Shown here: positions 25,560 to 33,589 of the stretch, piece by piece
Position numbering within the stretch: the first letter of the stretch is position 1
Layout of the letters: each line of letters starts with the position of its first letter
NCBI GenBank assembly: GCA_905203015.1
Contig: CAJKUC010000002.1
Location: 1-64,000, forward strand
Reading direction: 5' to 3'
From: an uncultured Christensenella sp.
Lineage (GTDB): Bacteria > Bacillota > Clostridia > Christensenellales > Borkfalkiaceae
Length of the DNA stretch: 64,000 bases
Notes under the pieces: generated by a model
What the model was told of the DNA's origin: nothing
Seen by the model: only the letters and a program-made list of their open reading frames with translations
The model's database searches: none
Position numbers and translations under genes: made by a program

Positions 25560-25644
25560 GCCTTTCGCCGTATATTGTAAACGGCAGACTTTTTCTGTGT
25601 TTATTTCACTTTTTTGTTAAAACTTACCGTTAAACGCTTTGTAT

Positions 25645-25672
25645 TGCCGAAAATTCATGATATAATTTTAGT
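25645..25672 (+). promoter_or_regulatory. Promoter giving a leaderless mRNA
   Basis: A perfect TATAAT at 25661-25666 ends only 6 nt before ATG 25673; a weak TTGTAT -35 lies 16 nt upstream. Transcription would begin at or next to the ATG, leaving no room for a ribosome binding site. Confidence 0.55.
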
Positions 25673-26092
25673 ATGAAAGGCGGCATTTTCAGAAAACTGT
25701 ATATGAAAGTTCGGCTTTTCTTCCTCGGACTGGAATTTCCGCTGGAAGACAAACTTTTCGATTGTCGTCACGCCGATTTTCAGGGCGCGTTGGCTCAAAG
25801 CCGGGAAAACGACGAATTGCAGATCGTGCATGCGGACCTCGAAGACAACAATTTTGCCGCTTACGTATACAGTATTCCGCTGAATCGCATTATCGGCAAA
25901 CTCGGAAGGCAGTTGACGCAGGATCTTCTGCGCGTATTCAAAAAAGGCTTTTGCCTCGACGGCGAAATATCAATGATCGGCAAAGACGAAGACGGATTTT
26001 TCCGTTGCGAAATCCGCATCTTCGATCGCGCTTCTTTCATGTTACCCTATCTTCCCGATCTGCCCTACCTCACTTCGGAAAGCAACGAATAA
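25673..26092 (+). CDS. Hypothetical protein, HIRAN-like
   Basis: The 139-residue protein starts with a short basic segment. A compact beta-rich domain follows: DELQIVHADLEDNNFAAYVY, then PLNRIIGKLGRQLTQDLL. This order (value-like strand, 'AAYVY', 'IGKLGRQLTQDLL') resembles small HIRAN-type domains that bind DNA ends, but the match is weak and from memory. There is no RBS before the ATG, fitting leaderless translation. It is a single-gene unit ended by a terminator at 26164. Confidence 0.55.
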   Translation: MKGGIFRKLYMKVRLFFLGLEFPLEDKLFDCRHADFQGALAQSRENDELQIVHADLEDNNFAAYVYSIPLNRIIGKLGRQLTQDLLRVFKKGFCLDGEISMIGKDEDGFFRCEIRIFDRASFMLPYLPDLPYLTSESNE

Positions 26093-26163
26093 ACATCATT
26101 TAAAACGGCAACCGTACGGTGCTCGCCGCACTGTTTTGCCAGCACATTCCGCAACGATAAGGC

Positions 26164-26211
26164 AAACGCTTTCGCGCAGAAATTTTCTTCTTACGCAAAA
26201 GCGTTTTTATT
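26164..26211 (+). terminator. Terminator after the HIRAN-like gene
   Basis: AAACGCTTT (26164-26172) pairs with AAAGCGTTT (26198-26206), with a further GCG/CGC pair inside; a T-rich run follows on the plus strand. Confidence 0.65.
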
Positions 26212-26282
26212 TTTCGCACTATGATTTTTTCGGCGCCGCGTTTTCCCTTCGTTTTAGCGCCATGCCGCAACGAATTTCTTTT

Positions 26283-27740
26283 TTACGATTCTTCCCTCGC
26301 GTTTTCGGCAGAAACTTTTCCGTCGGCCACCGCATTACTGCCGTTCTTTTTTTCTTCGGCGATTTCGCGGATCAATTTTTCTTCCGTCTTTTTCCGCGTA
26401 ATAATAAAGATCGGGATAAAGATCAGCGTTGTGAGAAGCCAACTTGCGGGATACAGCAAATACAGCGCAGTAAGTGTATGCCATTTCACGAGTACCGTTT
26501 TCAGCCAGAGAATACGGAACAGACACGTACCTCCCAGCACAACGAACATAGGCGTAAGCGATTCGCCCAGTCCGCGCAAAGAATAAGCGAACACTTCCTG
26601 CAAGCCGCAGAGAAAATACGTCACGGAAATGATCACCATACGAAGTACGGCGTATTCGATTACCTGTTCGCTGTCCGTCATAAACGAACACAGTACACGC
26701 GATAAAAGAGCAAGTAATCCGCCGAGCACGAGCCCGATCGCGGTGGTCAGCGCAAGCGCCGTACGCACGGATTTTTTCACCCGATCGAATTTTTTCGCGC
26801 CGTAATTCTGGCTGACGAACACCGTAGACGACAAACTCACCCCGTACATTGCCTGATAGGTAAGAGTATCGTATTGCGAGGCGATCGTATTCGCCGCCAT
26901 CGCTTCTTTGCCGAATAAATTGATGGAAGATTGCACGAGAACGTTGGATATGGAAAACAAACTGCCCTGTATTCCCGAAGGCAACCCGATTTTCGTCATA
27001 TTCCACAGTTCTTTTCCGTCGATCCGCAAATTTTTCAACGTCAGTTTTGCCGCGCCGTCCTCTTTTAAAAGCGCGATAACCGCAAGAATCGCCGCAATCC
27101 CCTGCGACGCTACCGTAGCGATCGCCACGCCCTCCACATCCTTTTTGAAAACGAATACGAATACGATATTCAGGATCACGTTCACCACGCCGCCGAGCAC
27201 AAGATACAAGAGCGGGCGCAACGTATCGCCAACGCCGCGAAGCACCGCTGTGGAAAAATTGTAGAGCATCATGATCGGCATACCGAGAAAGTATATTTTC
27301 AGATATTTCACCGCCATGTCGAGCACGTCCGCATCGCAATCCATCCACACGAGAAACGTTCTCGCGCCGAAAAAACCGACGAACAGCAGCACTATTCCGC
27401 ATATCAGCGACACAACGACGGAACACCCTACGATCCGTTGCGAACGTTCTTCGTCTCCGCAGCCCACGCACCTGGCTACGAGGACGTTCGTGCCTACGGA
27501 AAGCCCCACGAAAAGATTGATGATCAGTTGAATCAGCGCTCCCGTCGAGCCCACCGCCGCCACGGCGTCGTCTCCGCCCTCGCTGAAAATGGCGAGCACC
27601 GCCACGTCGGCGGCATTGAATAAAAGTTGCAATAAATTCGTGGCAATCAACGGCAACGAATATAAGATCATCGCTTTAAAAATCGAGCCGTTGCAGATAT
27701 CTATGTTATGTTTTGCTTTTGTTTTAATCACCGTTTCCAT
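26283..27740 (-). CDS. MATE-family efflux transporter
   Basis: This multidrug and toxin extrusion-type transporter exports a cationic or drug-like compound using an ion gradient. The 485 residues contain about twelve membrane helices in two similar halves. The first half opens with GSIFKAMILYSLPLIATNLLQLLFNAAD (core: SLPLIATNLLQLLFNAADVA), a standard MATE N-terminus. A short polar C-terminal tail of about 30 residues follows the last helix. No other resistance or regulatory gene is next to it, so the substrate is unknown. Confidence 0.92.
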   Translation of the reverse strand: METVIKTKAKHNIDICNGSIFKAMILYSLPLIATNLLQLLFNAADVAVLAIFSEGGDDAVAAVGSTGALIQLIINLFVGLSVGTNVLVARCVGCGDEERSQRIVGCSVVVSLICGIVLLFVGFFGARTFLVWMDCDADVLDMAVKYLKIYFLGMPIMMLYNFSTAVLRGVGDTLRPLLYLVLGGVVNVILNIVFVFVFKKDVEGVAIATVASQGIAAILAVIALLKEDGAAKLTLKNLRIDGKELWNMTKIGLPSGIQGSLFSISNVLVQSSINLFGKEAMAANTIASQYDTLTYQAMYGVSLSSTVFVSQNYGAKKFDRVKKSVRTALALTTAIGLVLGGLLALLSRVLCSFMTDSEQVIEYAVLRMVIISVTYFLCGLQEVFAYSLRGLGESLTPMFVVLGGTCLFRILWLKTVLVKWHTLTALYLLYPASWLLTTLIFIPIFIITRKKTEEKLIREIAEEKKNGSNAVADGKVSAENAREES

Positions 27741-27902
27741 AAGTTCTCACCGCTATCGATGATTTCGGAATAATTCACGGGCACGAAAACGAAAGGCGCG
27801 AGCAGAAAAGTCGCGCCAGACGTATTTCGGCCGCCGATCTTTGCCTCGGGCTTTTTCGCCCGAACAGAATAAAACGACCGTTTGAATTGTTTCGGATTTT
27901 TG

Positions 27903-28103
27903 TCAGCCTTCCAATCCTTCGTTCAATTTGGCGAGCAACTTATCGAGATCTTCGCCGTGAACGGCAACCGCTTCCGCCACCGTTTCGCCGTGCGCCATCG
28001 CGCATCCGAAGCAGTGCATCCCCGCTTCCATAAGGATATCGGGCGCGTTGGGGTTTAATTGAAGACAATCCGCAATAAGAGTATCGGCAGTGATTTTAGC
28101 CAT
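27903..28103 (-). CDS. DUF1858 protein
   Basis: The 66 residues MAKITADTLIADCLQLNPN... contain the DUF1858 pattern of a helix, then MEAGMHCFGCAMAHGETVAEA with a Cys-x2-Cys pair. The family occurs alone or fused to iron-sulfur or hybrid-cluster proteins and is thought to bind a metal or cluster. ATG 28103 with AAGGAG is preferred over the longer frame. It has its own promoter. Confidence 0.85.
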   Translation of the reverse strand: MAKITADTLIADCLQLNPNAPDILMEAGMHCFGCAMAHGETVAEAVAVHGEDLDKLLAKLNEGLEG

Positions 28104-28134
28104 GATTTTCATCTCCTTTTCTTCTTTTTTTATT

Positions 28135-28163
28135 ATTGTAGCACGTTTGAAGAAAAAAGACAA
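28135..28163 (-). promoter_or_regulatory. Promoter of the DUF1858 gene
   Basis: TTGTCT (28158-28163), 17-nt spacer and TACAAT (28135-28140) on the minus strand, 32 nt before the ATG. Confidence 0.7.
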
Positions 28164-28394
28164 GATTTTACACGGACATTTTTTCGTCTTTTTCACGCCT
28201 GCAGAAGAAAATTTTTCCATTACGCCGCATTTTTTCTTATATACAGTGCTTTTTCCTTTTTCGCAACTTATATTTTCCTTCGTTTTTTCTTCATACCTTT
28301 TTATATTTCCTTCTTCCCGGTGCTCTTTCTTTTTCGCTCGCGGTCACGATTGAAAGAAATTTTTATTTTTTAAAAAATTATCGCCAAAAAACAG

Positions 28395-28423
28395 TTGACA
28401 AACGCAAAAAAAAATAATATACT
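28395..28423 (+). promoter_or_regulatory. tRNA-Arg promoter
   Basis: TTGACA (28395-28400), 17-nt spacer and TATACT (28418-28423), 23 nt before the tRNA 5' end. Confidence 0.88.
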
Positions 28424-28446
28424 ATGTAAGCAACTTTGAAAGACAT

Positions 28447-28523
28447 GCACCTTTAGCTCAACTGGATAGAGCGTTGGTCTACGGAACCAAAGGCTAGGGA
28501 TTCGAATTCCTTAAGGTGCACCA
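28447..28523 (+). tRNA. tRNA-Arg (anticodon ACG)
   Basis: The 77-nt sequence folds as a tRNA: acceptor GCACCTT/AAGGTGC, D-arm GCTC/GAGC, anticodon arm TTGGT-CTACGGA-ACCAA with anticodon ACG, T-arm AGGGA-TTCGAAT-TCCTT, discriminator A and encoded CCA. A34 would be deaminated to inosine to read CGU, CGC and CGA. The decayed mobile element begins shortly after it. Confidence 0.95.
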
Positions 28524-28532
28524 AAACAATAT

Positions 28533-28580
28533 AATCCGAATTGTTGGCTTGTAACGAGCGAATGGTTCGGATTTGTTTTT
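28533..28580 (+). terminator. Terminator of tRNA-Arg
   Basis: AATCCGAA (28533-28540) pairs with TTCGGATT (28566-28573), followed by TGTTTTT. Confidence 0.75.
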
Positions 28581-28611
28581 ATGTTATAATGTTTTTTCGG
28601 GAATGATTCCC

Positions 28612-28863
28612 CTATTGCAACGCGCTGACGGCGTGTAAATATTTTTTCTGAATACGAAGTTTACGGCGGTAAATCGTGGTGTAATCTACGTTGAAATACC
28701 GTTTCATGTCGATCATTCGCATACCGTTCATCATCGCTAAAAGCGTTTCGTATTCGTAATCGGGTAACGCCATTTTCGTGATCAGTTTATCGTAGTGTTC
28801 GTATGATGTCTCTTCGGTCGCCTGTTTTGCATAGGGATCAATTGTAAACTCGTTGTGTCGCAA
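28612..28863 (-). pseudogene. C-terminal fragment of a sigma-70-like/HTH protein
   Basis: The 83-residue frame begins at TTG 28863 with no RBS, and the frame stays open somewhat further upstream without an ATG, which suggests the tail of a longer gene. The end, DYEYETLLAMMNGMRMIDMKR followed by YFNVDYTTIYRRKLRIQKKYL (quoted in two parts), looks like a sigma-region-4 or helix-turn-helix segment. It overlaps the next fragment in another frame, marking a deletion junction. A functional small DNA-binding protein cannot be excluded. Confidence 0.4.
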
Positions 28864-29006
28864 ATTCTTATCTTCATAGCTGCCGACTTCGTATTTTGCA
28901 TTTCTTCTTCGGGCGGCTTTTTACGTCTACGCGTCGGATTTGTCGAATGCGGAATCGCAACGAAATGCGCACCGTCCGAATATACCTTCTCTTCTCCGTA
29001 TGGCAT
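28782..29006 (-). pseudogene. Truncated N-terminus of an element protein
   Basis: ATG 29006 has a GGAG box and starts MPYGEEKVYSDGAHFVAIPH, then STNPTRRRKKPPEEE. This N-terminus resembles a large replication- or plasmid-related protein found on integrative elements of Bacillota (from memory). After PPEEE the frame runs into unrelated sequence and stops after about 40 residues. The most likely reading is a deletion fusing it to the HTH fragment out of frame. Confidence 0.45.
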
Positions 29007-29065
29007 ATCACATCTCCTCGTCGCGATGCGAGAACAAAGATATCGATTTGAAGGTGAAAACCTAA

Positions 29066-29302
29066 GAGTTGCAAAACGCTCTTGCTTCGTCTGTTCAGGA
29101 CGAAACAAAGTTCTCGAAGTCCCCGAAAGTTGTAAAGAGTTACACAAAAGTCGAAAGGCTGACGAGCGAAATTCTCAACAGTTTCATCGAAAAGATTTAT
29201 ATCGGCGAAATCGAGAAATACGACGGCAGAAAAATGCAGGAAGCGGAAATTATCTACAAATACGAAGGCGCAATCAATTTACCGCAGTATAATTCATATT
29301 AA
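29066..29302 (+). pseudogene. Serine recombinase 3' remnant (tnpX-like)
   Basis: The frame encodes about 78 residues equal to the C-terminus of the recombinase at 11785-13437, roughly three-quarters identical by eye, ending in AINLPQYNSY. A stop (TAA) directly precedes the homologous part and no catalytic domain is present. It contains the DUF4368-like segment EIIYKYEGAINLP. It is a dead remnant of a related, not identical, element. Confidence 0.85.
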
Positions 29303-29321
29303 AGCACGCGGAAATGTAAAA

Positions 29322-29350
29322 CGGGTAGGTAGTTAAAAACTACCTACCCG
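29322..29350 (+). terminator. Perfect 13-bp hairpin of the relic
   Basis: CGGGTAGGTAGTT (29322-29334) pairs without mismatch with 29338-29350 around a 3-nt loop. It stands 19 nt after the recombinase remnant, as in the intact element. Confidence 0.7.
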
Positions 29351-29389
29351 AAAATTTCCCACGAACCCCTGACTAAAGCGAGCGGTTAT

Positions 29390-30883
29390 TTATTGCGTAA
29401 TTCTTCTCAAAACAGACAATGCTTTATCCGACACGGGGCGTTTCAGACGAAACCGCCAGTTTCCGTCGCGCTTTGAAGGCACATTCATCCGTGCAAAACT
29501 ATCCAGTTTCAAAAGATCCTGCACCGGGACCACGGCAATTCTTGCTCTGCTTTTCATTGCGAGTCGAATGATTGCGTCCGCCATATGAGCCGTTCCTTTC
29601 GCCGGAACTTCACAATTCGCTTTAAGCGCGCGATTCAAACTTTCCTCGAATATGCGCAATTTATCTCCCTGCAATCCTTTGATAAAACCATAAAGTGTAT
29701 CGTTATCGTGCGTTCCCGTATAACAGACGCTGTTTTCCGTGGTATATTCGGGTAAATGCGGATTACGGCGTTCCCCGTCAAAAGCAAACTGCAACACCTT
29801 CATCCCGGGATAACCCGTTTCCGCCATCAGGCGATACACGCCCCTGTTTAACGAGCCAAGATCTTCTGCGATCAAATTGAGTTTCCCCAGCTTTTTCTCA
29901 ACCGCTTCAAACAGCTCTTTTTTCGGTCCGGGTTTCCATGCGCCGCGAACGGCGGTCTGTTCCCCCGCATCGATTTCATAATAACTTTCAAAGCCACGAA
30001 AATGATCTACCCGGACTACATCGTATAATTCAAACGCCTGTCTGAACCTTTCCGTCCACCATTCGTAATTATTTTTTTTATGATTATACCAACGGTACAC
30101 AGGGTTTCCCCATAACTGTCCCGTTGCAGAAAAATAATCGGGGGGAACCCCCGCCACTTTTTTCAAACTGCGGTCCGGATTCAATTTAAACAGCCGCGGA
30201 TTCAGCCATACGTCCGCGCTGTCATAAGCAGGATACAGAGGAATATCTCCGATAATATACACTCCGCGTTTGTTAGCATACGCTTTCAGATTTTTCCATT
30301 GACGAAATACCTCAAACTGCACAAACAACCAAAAAAGTATTTCACGGCTATTCTCATTCCGGAACTTTTTCAAGGCGCGTTTCTGCGCAAATTTATATTC
30401 GGTGGGCCAACAATCAAAAGATATTCCGCCGAATTTCTCTTTCAAAGCCTGAAAAAGAGCATATCCCTCAAACTTTCCCTCTTGTACGAACGCAGAAAAA
30501 TCTTTTTGCCGTATATCAAAGCGAGAAAAAGCAAGTCTTAAAATTTTATAACGCTCCGTAAACAGCTTTGCATAATCGATCAGCCCGCACTTGTATGTGC
30601 TGCCGATAATTTCCGATTTGCGCAACAATTTTTCCCGCACAAGCAATTCAAGGTCTATAAAATACGGATTTCCGGATCCGGTATAAACAGACTGATACGG
30701 CGAATCACCGAAACCTGTTTGCACGATCGGTAAAATCTGCCAATAACGTACTCCGCAACGAGCTAAACTATCTACAAACTCGTATGCCTCTTTTCCCAAC
30801 GAACCGATTCCGTATTTTCCCGGCAGAGAAGATATATGTAACAATACGCCGGAAGCGCGTTCCTGAAAAATATGTCTCTCCAT
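29390..30883 (-). CDS. malQ: 4-alpha-glucanotransferase (MalQ)
   Basis: MalQ is a GH77 amylomaltase that disproportionates maltodextrins, releasing glucose and longer chains for the phosphorylase. The 497 residues show the family motifs GDIPLYPAYDSADVW, RVDHFRGFESYYEID with the nucleophile Asp, LIAEDLGS with the acid/base Glu and YTGTHDNDTLYG with the third acidic residue. The length is normal. It is the last gene of the maltodextrin operon, after a GC-rich hairpin at 30902 that may lower its transcription. Confidence 0.95.
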   Translation of the reverse strand: MERHIFQERASGVLLHISSLPGKYGIGSLGKEAYEFVDSLARCGVRYWQILPIVQTGFGDSPYQSVYTGSGNPYFIDLELLVREKLLRKSEIIGSTYKCGLIDYAKLFTERYKILRLAFSRFDIRQKDFSAFVQEGKFEGYALFQALKEKFGGISFDCWPTEYKFAQKRALKKFRNENSREILFWLFVQFEVFRQWKNLKAYANKRGVYIIGDIPLYPAYDSADVWLNPRLFKLNPDRSLKKVAGVPPDYFSATGQLWGNPVYRWYNHKKNNYEWWTERFRQAFELYDVVRVDHFRGFESYYEIDAGEQTAVRGAWKPGPKKELFEAVEKKLGKLNLIAEDLGSLNRGVYRLMAETGYPGMKVLQFAFDGERRNPHLPEYTTENSVCYTGTHDNDTLYGFIKGLQGDKLRIFEESLNRALKANCEVPAKGTAHMADAIIRLAMKSRARIAVVPVQDLLKLDSFARMNVPSKRDGNWRFRLKRPVSDKALSVLRRITQ

Positions 30884-30901
30884 GTTTCTCCTTTAAAATT
30901 A

Positions 30902-30927
30902 CGGCGGCGCTTTTTTTCGCGCCGCCG
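30902..30927 (-). terminator. GC-rich hairpin before malQ
   Basis: CGGCGGCGC (30902-30910) pairs with GCGCCGCCG (30919-30927) around an 8-nt loop. On the minus strand it lies just after the 865-residue lipoprotein gene and before malQ. A weak T tract follows, so partial termination or mRNA-end protection is likely. Confidence 0.5.
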
Positions 30928-30939
30928 CTCCGTTATGCC

Positions 30940-33537
30940 TTATGCAACGAGATAGAAATCCAGTACATAGTCGTCGCCGGAAAAATCGATGACGATCTTA
31001 TATCTGCCGCCTTTATCGCAAACTATATTGTTGCCGTTACCTTTCTGAGAAAAGAACTGATTGGCGTTTCCGTCTTTGCCCATGTAATTCCAGCCGACAT
31101 AATCGCCGTATTTCGGATCGGCACCGTCTCCGAATACCGCAAAGCCGAATTCTCCGCCTTCGATAAAATCGTACTCAAGCTCGAAACGACTGCCAAACGA
31201 AGGCAACCGATCGGTACCGTTCCAGCCGACTTCGAACGCCGAACCTTTAACGATTACCTCCCAATCGGGAACGTAAAAATCTACAACGGGCGCGCCTGTG
31301 GAATAATCAATTACAATCTTATACGTTCCTTCCACCGTGCAAACGATATTATTGCCTCCGTTCTCCGGCTGCGTAAACCGGCTGTTCGCGTTTCCGTTTG
31401 CTCCGATTTTGTCAAAGCCGACATAATCTCCGTACTGCGGATCCATGGCGTCTCCGTATAAAGTGAAACCGAATTCGCCTTTGGAAAGTTTCAGAATCAT
31501 CTCCGTCTTTCCGTTTTTGGAAGCATAACGCTGAGAATTATTCCACGTGCCGTCGTTTGCAGGTCCTTTAATCACCGCTTCAAACTCGGGCATCGCTTCC
31601 TGATAGCCGACGAAATCTACTTTTACTTCGCCACCGTTAAAATCGATGCGCATAACATAAAAGCCCTGAACGTTACATACAAAGTTGTTTTCAAAAATGC
31701 CGAAGTTATCGTTATATTCGCCGTCGGTACCGATCATAGCACCGCTGATAAGCATTCCCGGATTAAAATATTTGCCTACTTCCTCAGCCTTTACGCCGGG
31801 TGCATAATAGATAAAGCAAAATTGCTTTCCCGCAAGGAAAAAGGCTCTGAATTCCACAATTCCTTCCTTCATCCCGTCCGCACCGGTAGAATGCCGTTCC
31901 GATATGATCCATGTGCTTCCTTCATCCGGTTGAGTTTTCATAAACACGTCGTAAGCAACGGGAAGCGTCTGAATAATATCGCCGTTTCTCACCCATGTAA
32001 TCGTATCATTAAGCGGCGTATCCTTATCGAGATTCAACGTTAAAGTATAGTTTCCGGATACTTCGACGCGCGCATTATTCCCGTCGCCGGCAAGAGCAAA
32101 ATAAGTTATGTTGTCTTTAACGGGGTCTATGATATTCGCATAACCATGCTGCCCGCCGTACGAGCCGTTCATAACGATCTGGAACAGATCTCCGCGCGCA
32201 AGATCCAACGTGATTTTAAAAAGATACGCGCTCTCTTTGCTCAATTTCTGGCTATCCGTAAGGTCGTTTCCAAAAGCAGAACTCTTCAACGGTTCGGTGA
32301 TGCCGCTACCCGAGATATACCACGTATCGGCAGGCGTATACCCTTGAGTGAATGCAGAATCGTATTTAATCGTTAATTTATCCGTGTTCCGATCGTATAC
32401 GAAACTGTATGTACCGCTTTTCTTGGCAACTATATTCGTAGAGGGCTTCAGTTCGAGAGCCTCCACATCAGACTGTTCTTTATCTACCTTATCGGTATTC
32501 AGGCAAACGCTCCCGAGAGTATTATGCCACTTGTTGTCTTCACCGAGATACTTCGTGAAATTATAGAACATAAAGGAATCTCCGGCGACAAACTCATGCG
32601 AATAGGTATATACGTCTTTTTCGGCATCGTAAACCATCGTATATTCTTGGGACGTTTTATGTCCCCAGCCCGTTATATACGCGCCTTTCACATAAATTTC
32701 CAAAGGGGCGTCGCTGGGTGCGACAATCGGATCGCCGTTCCGAACGAAAGAAATCGTATCTTCAACATTAAAATTGAAATTTTCCTTTTTATCTTCGGAA
32801 TAAGAAGCATGATCGGTTTCATATGCGTCGCTCCAGGGATGCGTGGTGAGCGTAAACGTATAATTGCCGGCACGTTCTACGACGATATCGGCTTTACGGG
32901 GATTAGGATCAAGAAAATTAGGCTTTCCGCCGAAATATCCTTCCGCCGCGGCCGCGTCTAAATATCCGTAGCCTCTCTGATTTTCGAAAGCATCGTTTAT
33001 GGCAATCTGAAACGCGTCGCCAAGGTACAAATCCAAAGTAATGCTATATTCGTTGCTACCGTTTTTATCCGTTTTAACGAGTTTTTGCGCCGTTTCGTCG
33101 GTCAACTTGTATGAAGTGCCGTACAATACGGAATTTTCATCGGAAGAACTGCCGAGAATATAGAACGTACGCGTATCTTCTTCAAAAGCAGCCGAAGTAA
33201 AATATCCGTAAACCGTGGTATCCTGCATAATCGCTTTATCAAAATCGAAAACATGCAGCATATCGGGAGTAGCATACCATTGTACAAACGTATAGCCTTC
33301 CTTTTCCGGCGTCCATACCGTAGCCTTATTGCCTTCGGCAACGTCTTCCGTTTTAAGCACCTTGTTATCTTCCGTAATATCGACATATGTAACTTTATAC
33401 TCCGTTACTTCATCGGAAGGTTTCTGCCGGCAAGCGACAAACCCGATACACGAAAATACCAACAAAGCGGCAAATGTTGCGAACAAAATATTTTTAATGA
33501 TTTTCTTTACATCTTTTAAAATAGTAGTCTTCATCAC
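30940..33537 (-). CDS. Secreted multidomain lipoprotein of the starch locus
   Basis: The 865-residue protein has a lipoprotein signal peptide with lipobox IGFVAC (Cys near 32). An InlB-B-type repeat follows (about 45-100, GYTFVQWYATPDM). The remainder is four or more beta-rich modules. Two C-terminal modules repeat the pattern GEFGFxxxGDxxDPxYGDYVGxxxxGxxGNAN. They resemble carbohydrate-binding modules, but none can be named with confidence. Placed in the maltodextrin operon, it probably captures starch or glucan outside the cell. It is related at the N-terminus to the next gene. It is anchored by the lipid on the membrane. Confidence 0.75.
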   Translation of the reverse strand: MMKTTILKDVKKIIKNILFATFAALLVFSCIGFVACRQKPSDEVTEYKVTYVDITEDNKVLKTEDVAEGNKATVWTPEKEGYTFVQWYATPDMLHVFDFDKAIMQDTTVYGYFTSAAFEEDTRTFYILGSSSDENSVLYGTSYKLTDETAQKLVKTDKNGSNEYSITLDLYLGDAFQIAINDAFENQRGYGYLDAAAAEGYFGGKPNFLDPNPRKADIVVERAGNYTFTLTTHPWSDAYETDHASYSEDKKENFNFNVEDTISFVRNGDPIVAPSDAPLEIYVKGAYITGWGHKTSQEYTMVYDAEKDVYTYSHEFVAGDSFMFYNFTKYLGEDNKWHNTLGSVCLNTDKVDKEQSDVEALELKPSTNIVAKKSGTYSFVYDRNTDKLTIKYDSAFTQGYTPADTWYISGSGITEPLKSSAFGNDLTDSQKLSKESAYLFKITLDLARGDLFQIVMNGSYGGQHGYANIIDPVKDNITYFALAGDGNNARVEVSGNYTLTLNLDKDTPLNDTITWVRNGDIIQTLPVAYDVFMKTQPDEGSTWIISERHSTGADGMKEGIVEFRAFFLAGKQFCFIYYAPGVKAEEVGKYFNPGMLISGAMIGTDGEYNDNFGIFENNFVCNVQGFYVMRIDFNGGEVKVDFVGYQEAMPEFEAVIKGPANDGTWNNSQRYASKNGKTEMILKLSKGEFGFTLYGDAMDPQYGDYVGFDKIGANGNANSRFTQPENGGNNIVCTVEGTYKIVIDYSTGAPVVDFYVPDWEVIVKGSAFEVGWNGTDRLPSFGSRFELEYDFIEGGEFGFAVFGDGADPKYGDYVGWNYMGKDGNANQFFSQKGNGNNIVCDKGGRYKIVIDFSGDDYVLDFYLVA

Positions 33538-33589
33538 ATAAAAACCTCTTAATTTCAGAAAGCGAAGATAATCCCGTTCGCTCGCTTTA

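Larger units (their letters stand above)
28612..29372. mobile_element. Relic of a second TnpX-type element
   Basis: This segment contains truncated pieces on both strands: the 3' end of a serine recombinase with its characteristic hairpin (plus), an N-terminal piece of an element protein and an HTH-protein tail (minus). The recombinase piece and following hairpin match 13.2-13.5 kb. Most of the element has been deleted. It lies between the tRNA-Arg gene and malQ. Confidence 0.7.

Noticed and set aside
26335..27471. 378-codon minus-strand frame overlapping the MATE transporter in another frame
   Set aside because: The transporter frame has clear membrane helices; this one is arginine-rich and has no RBS.
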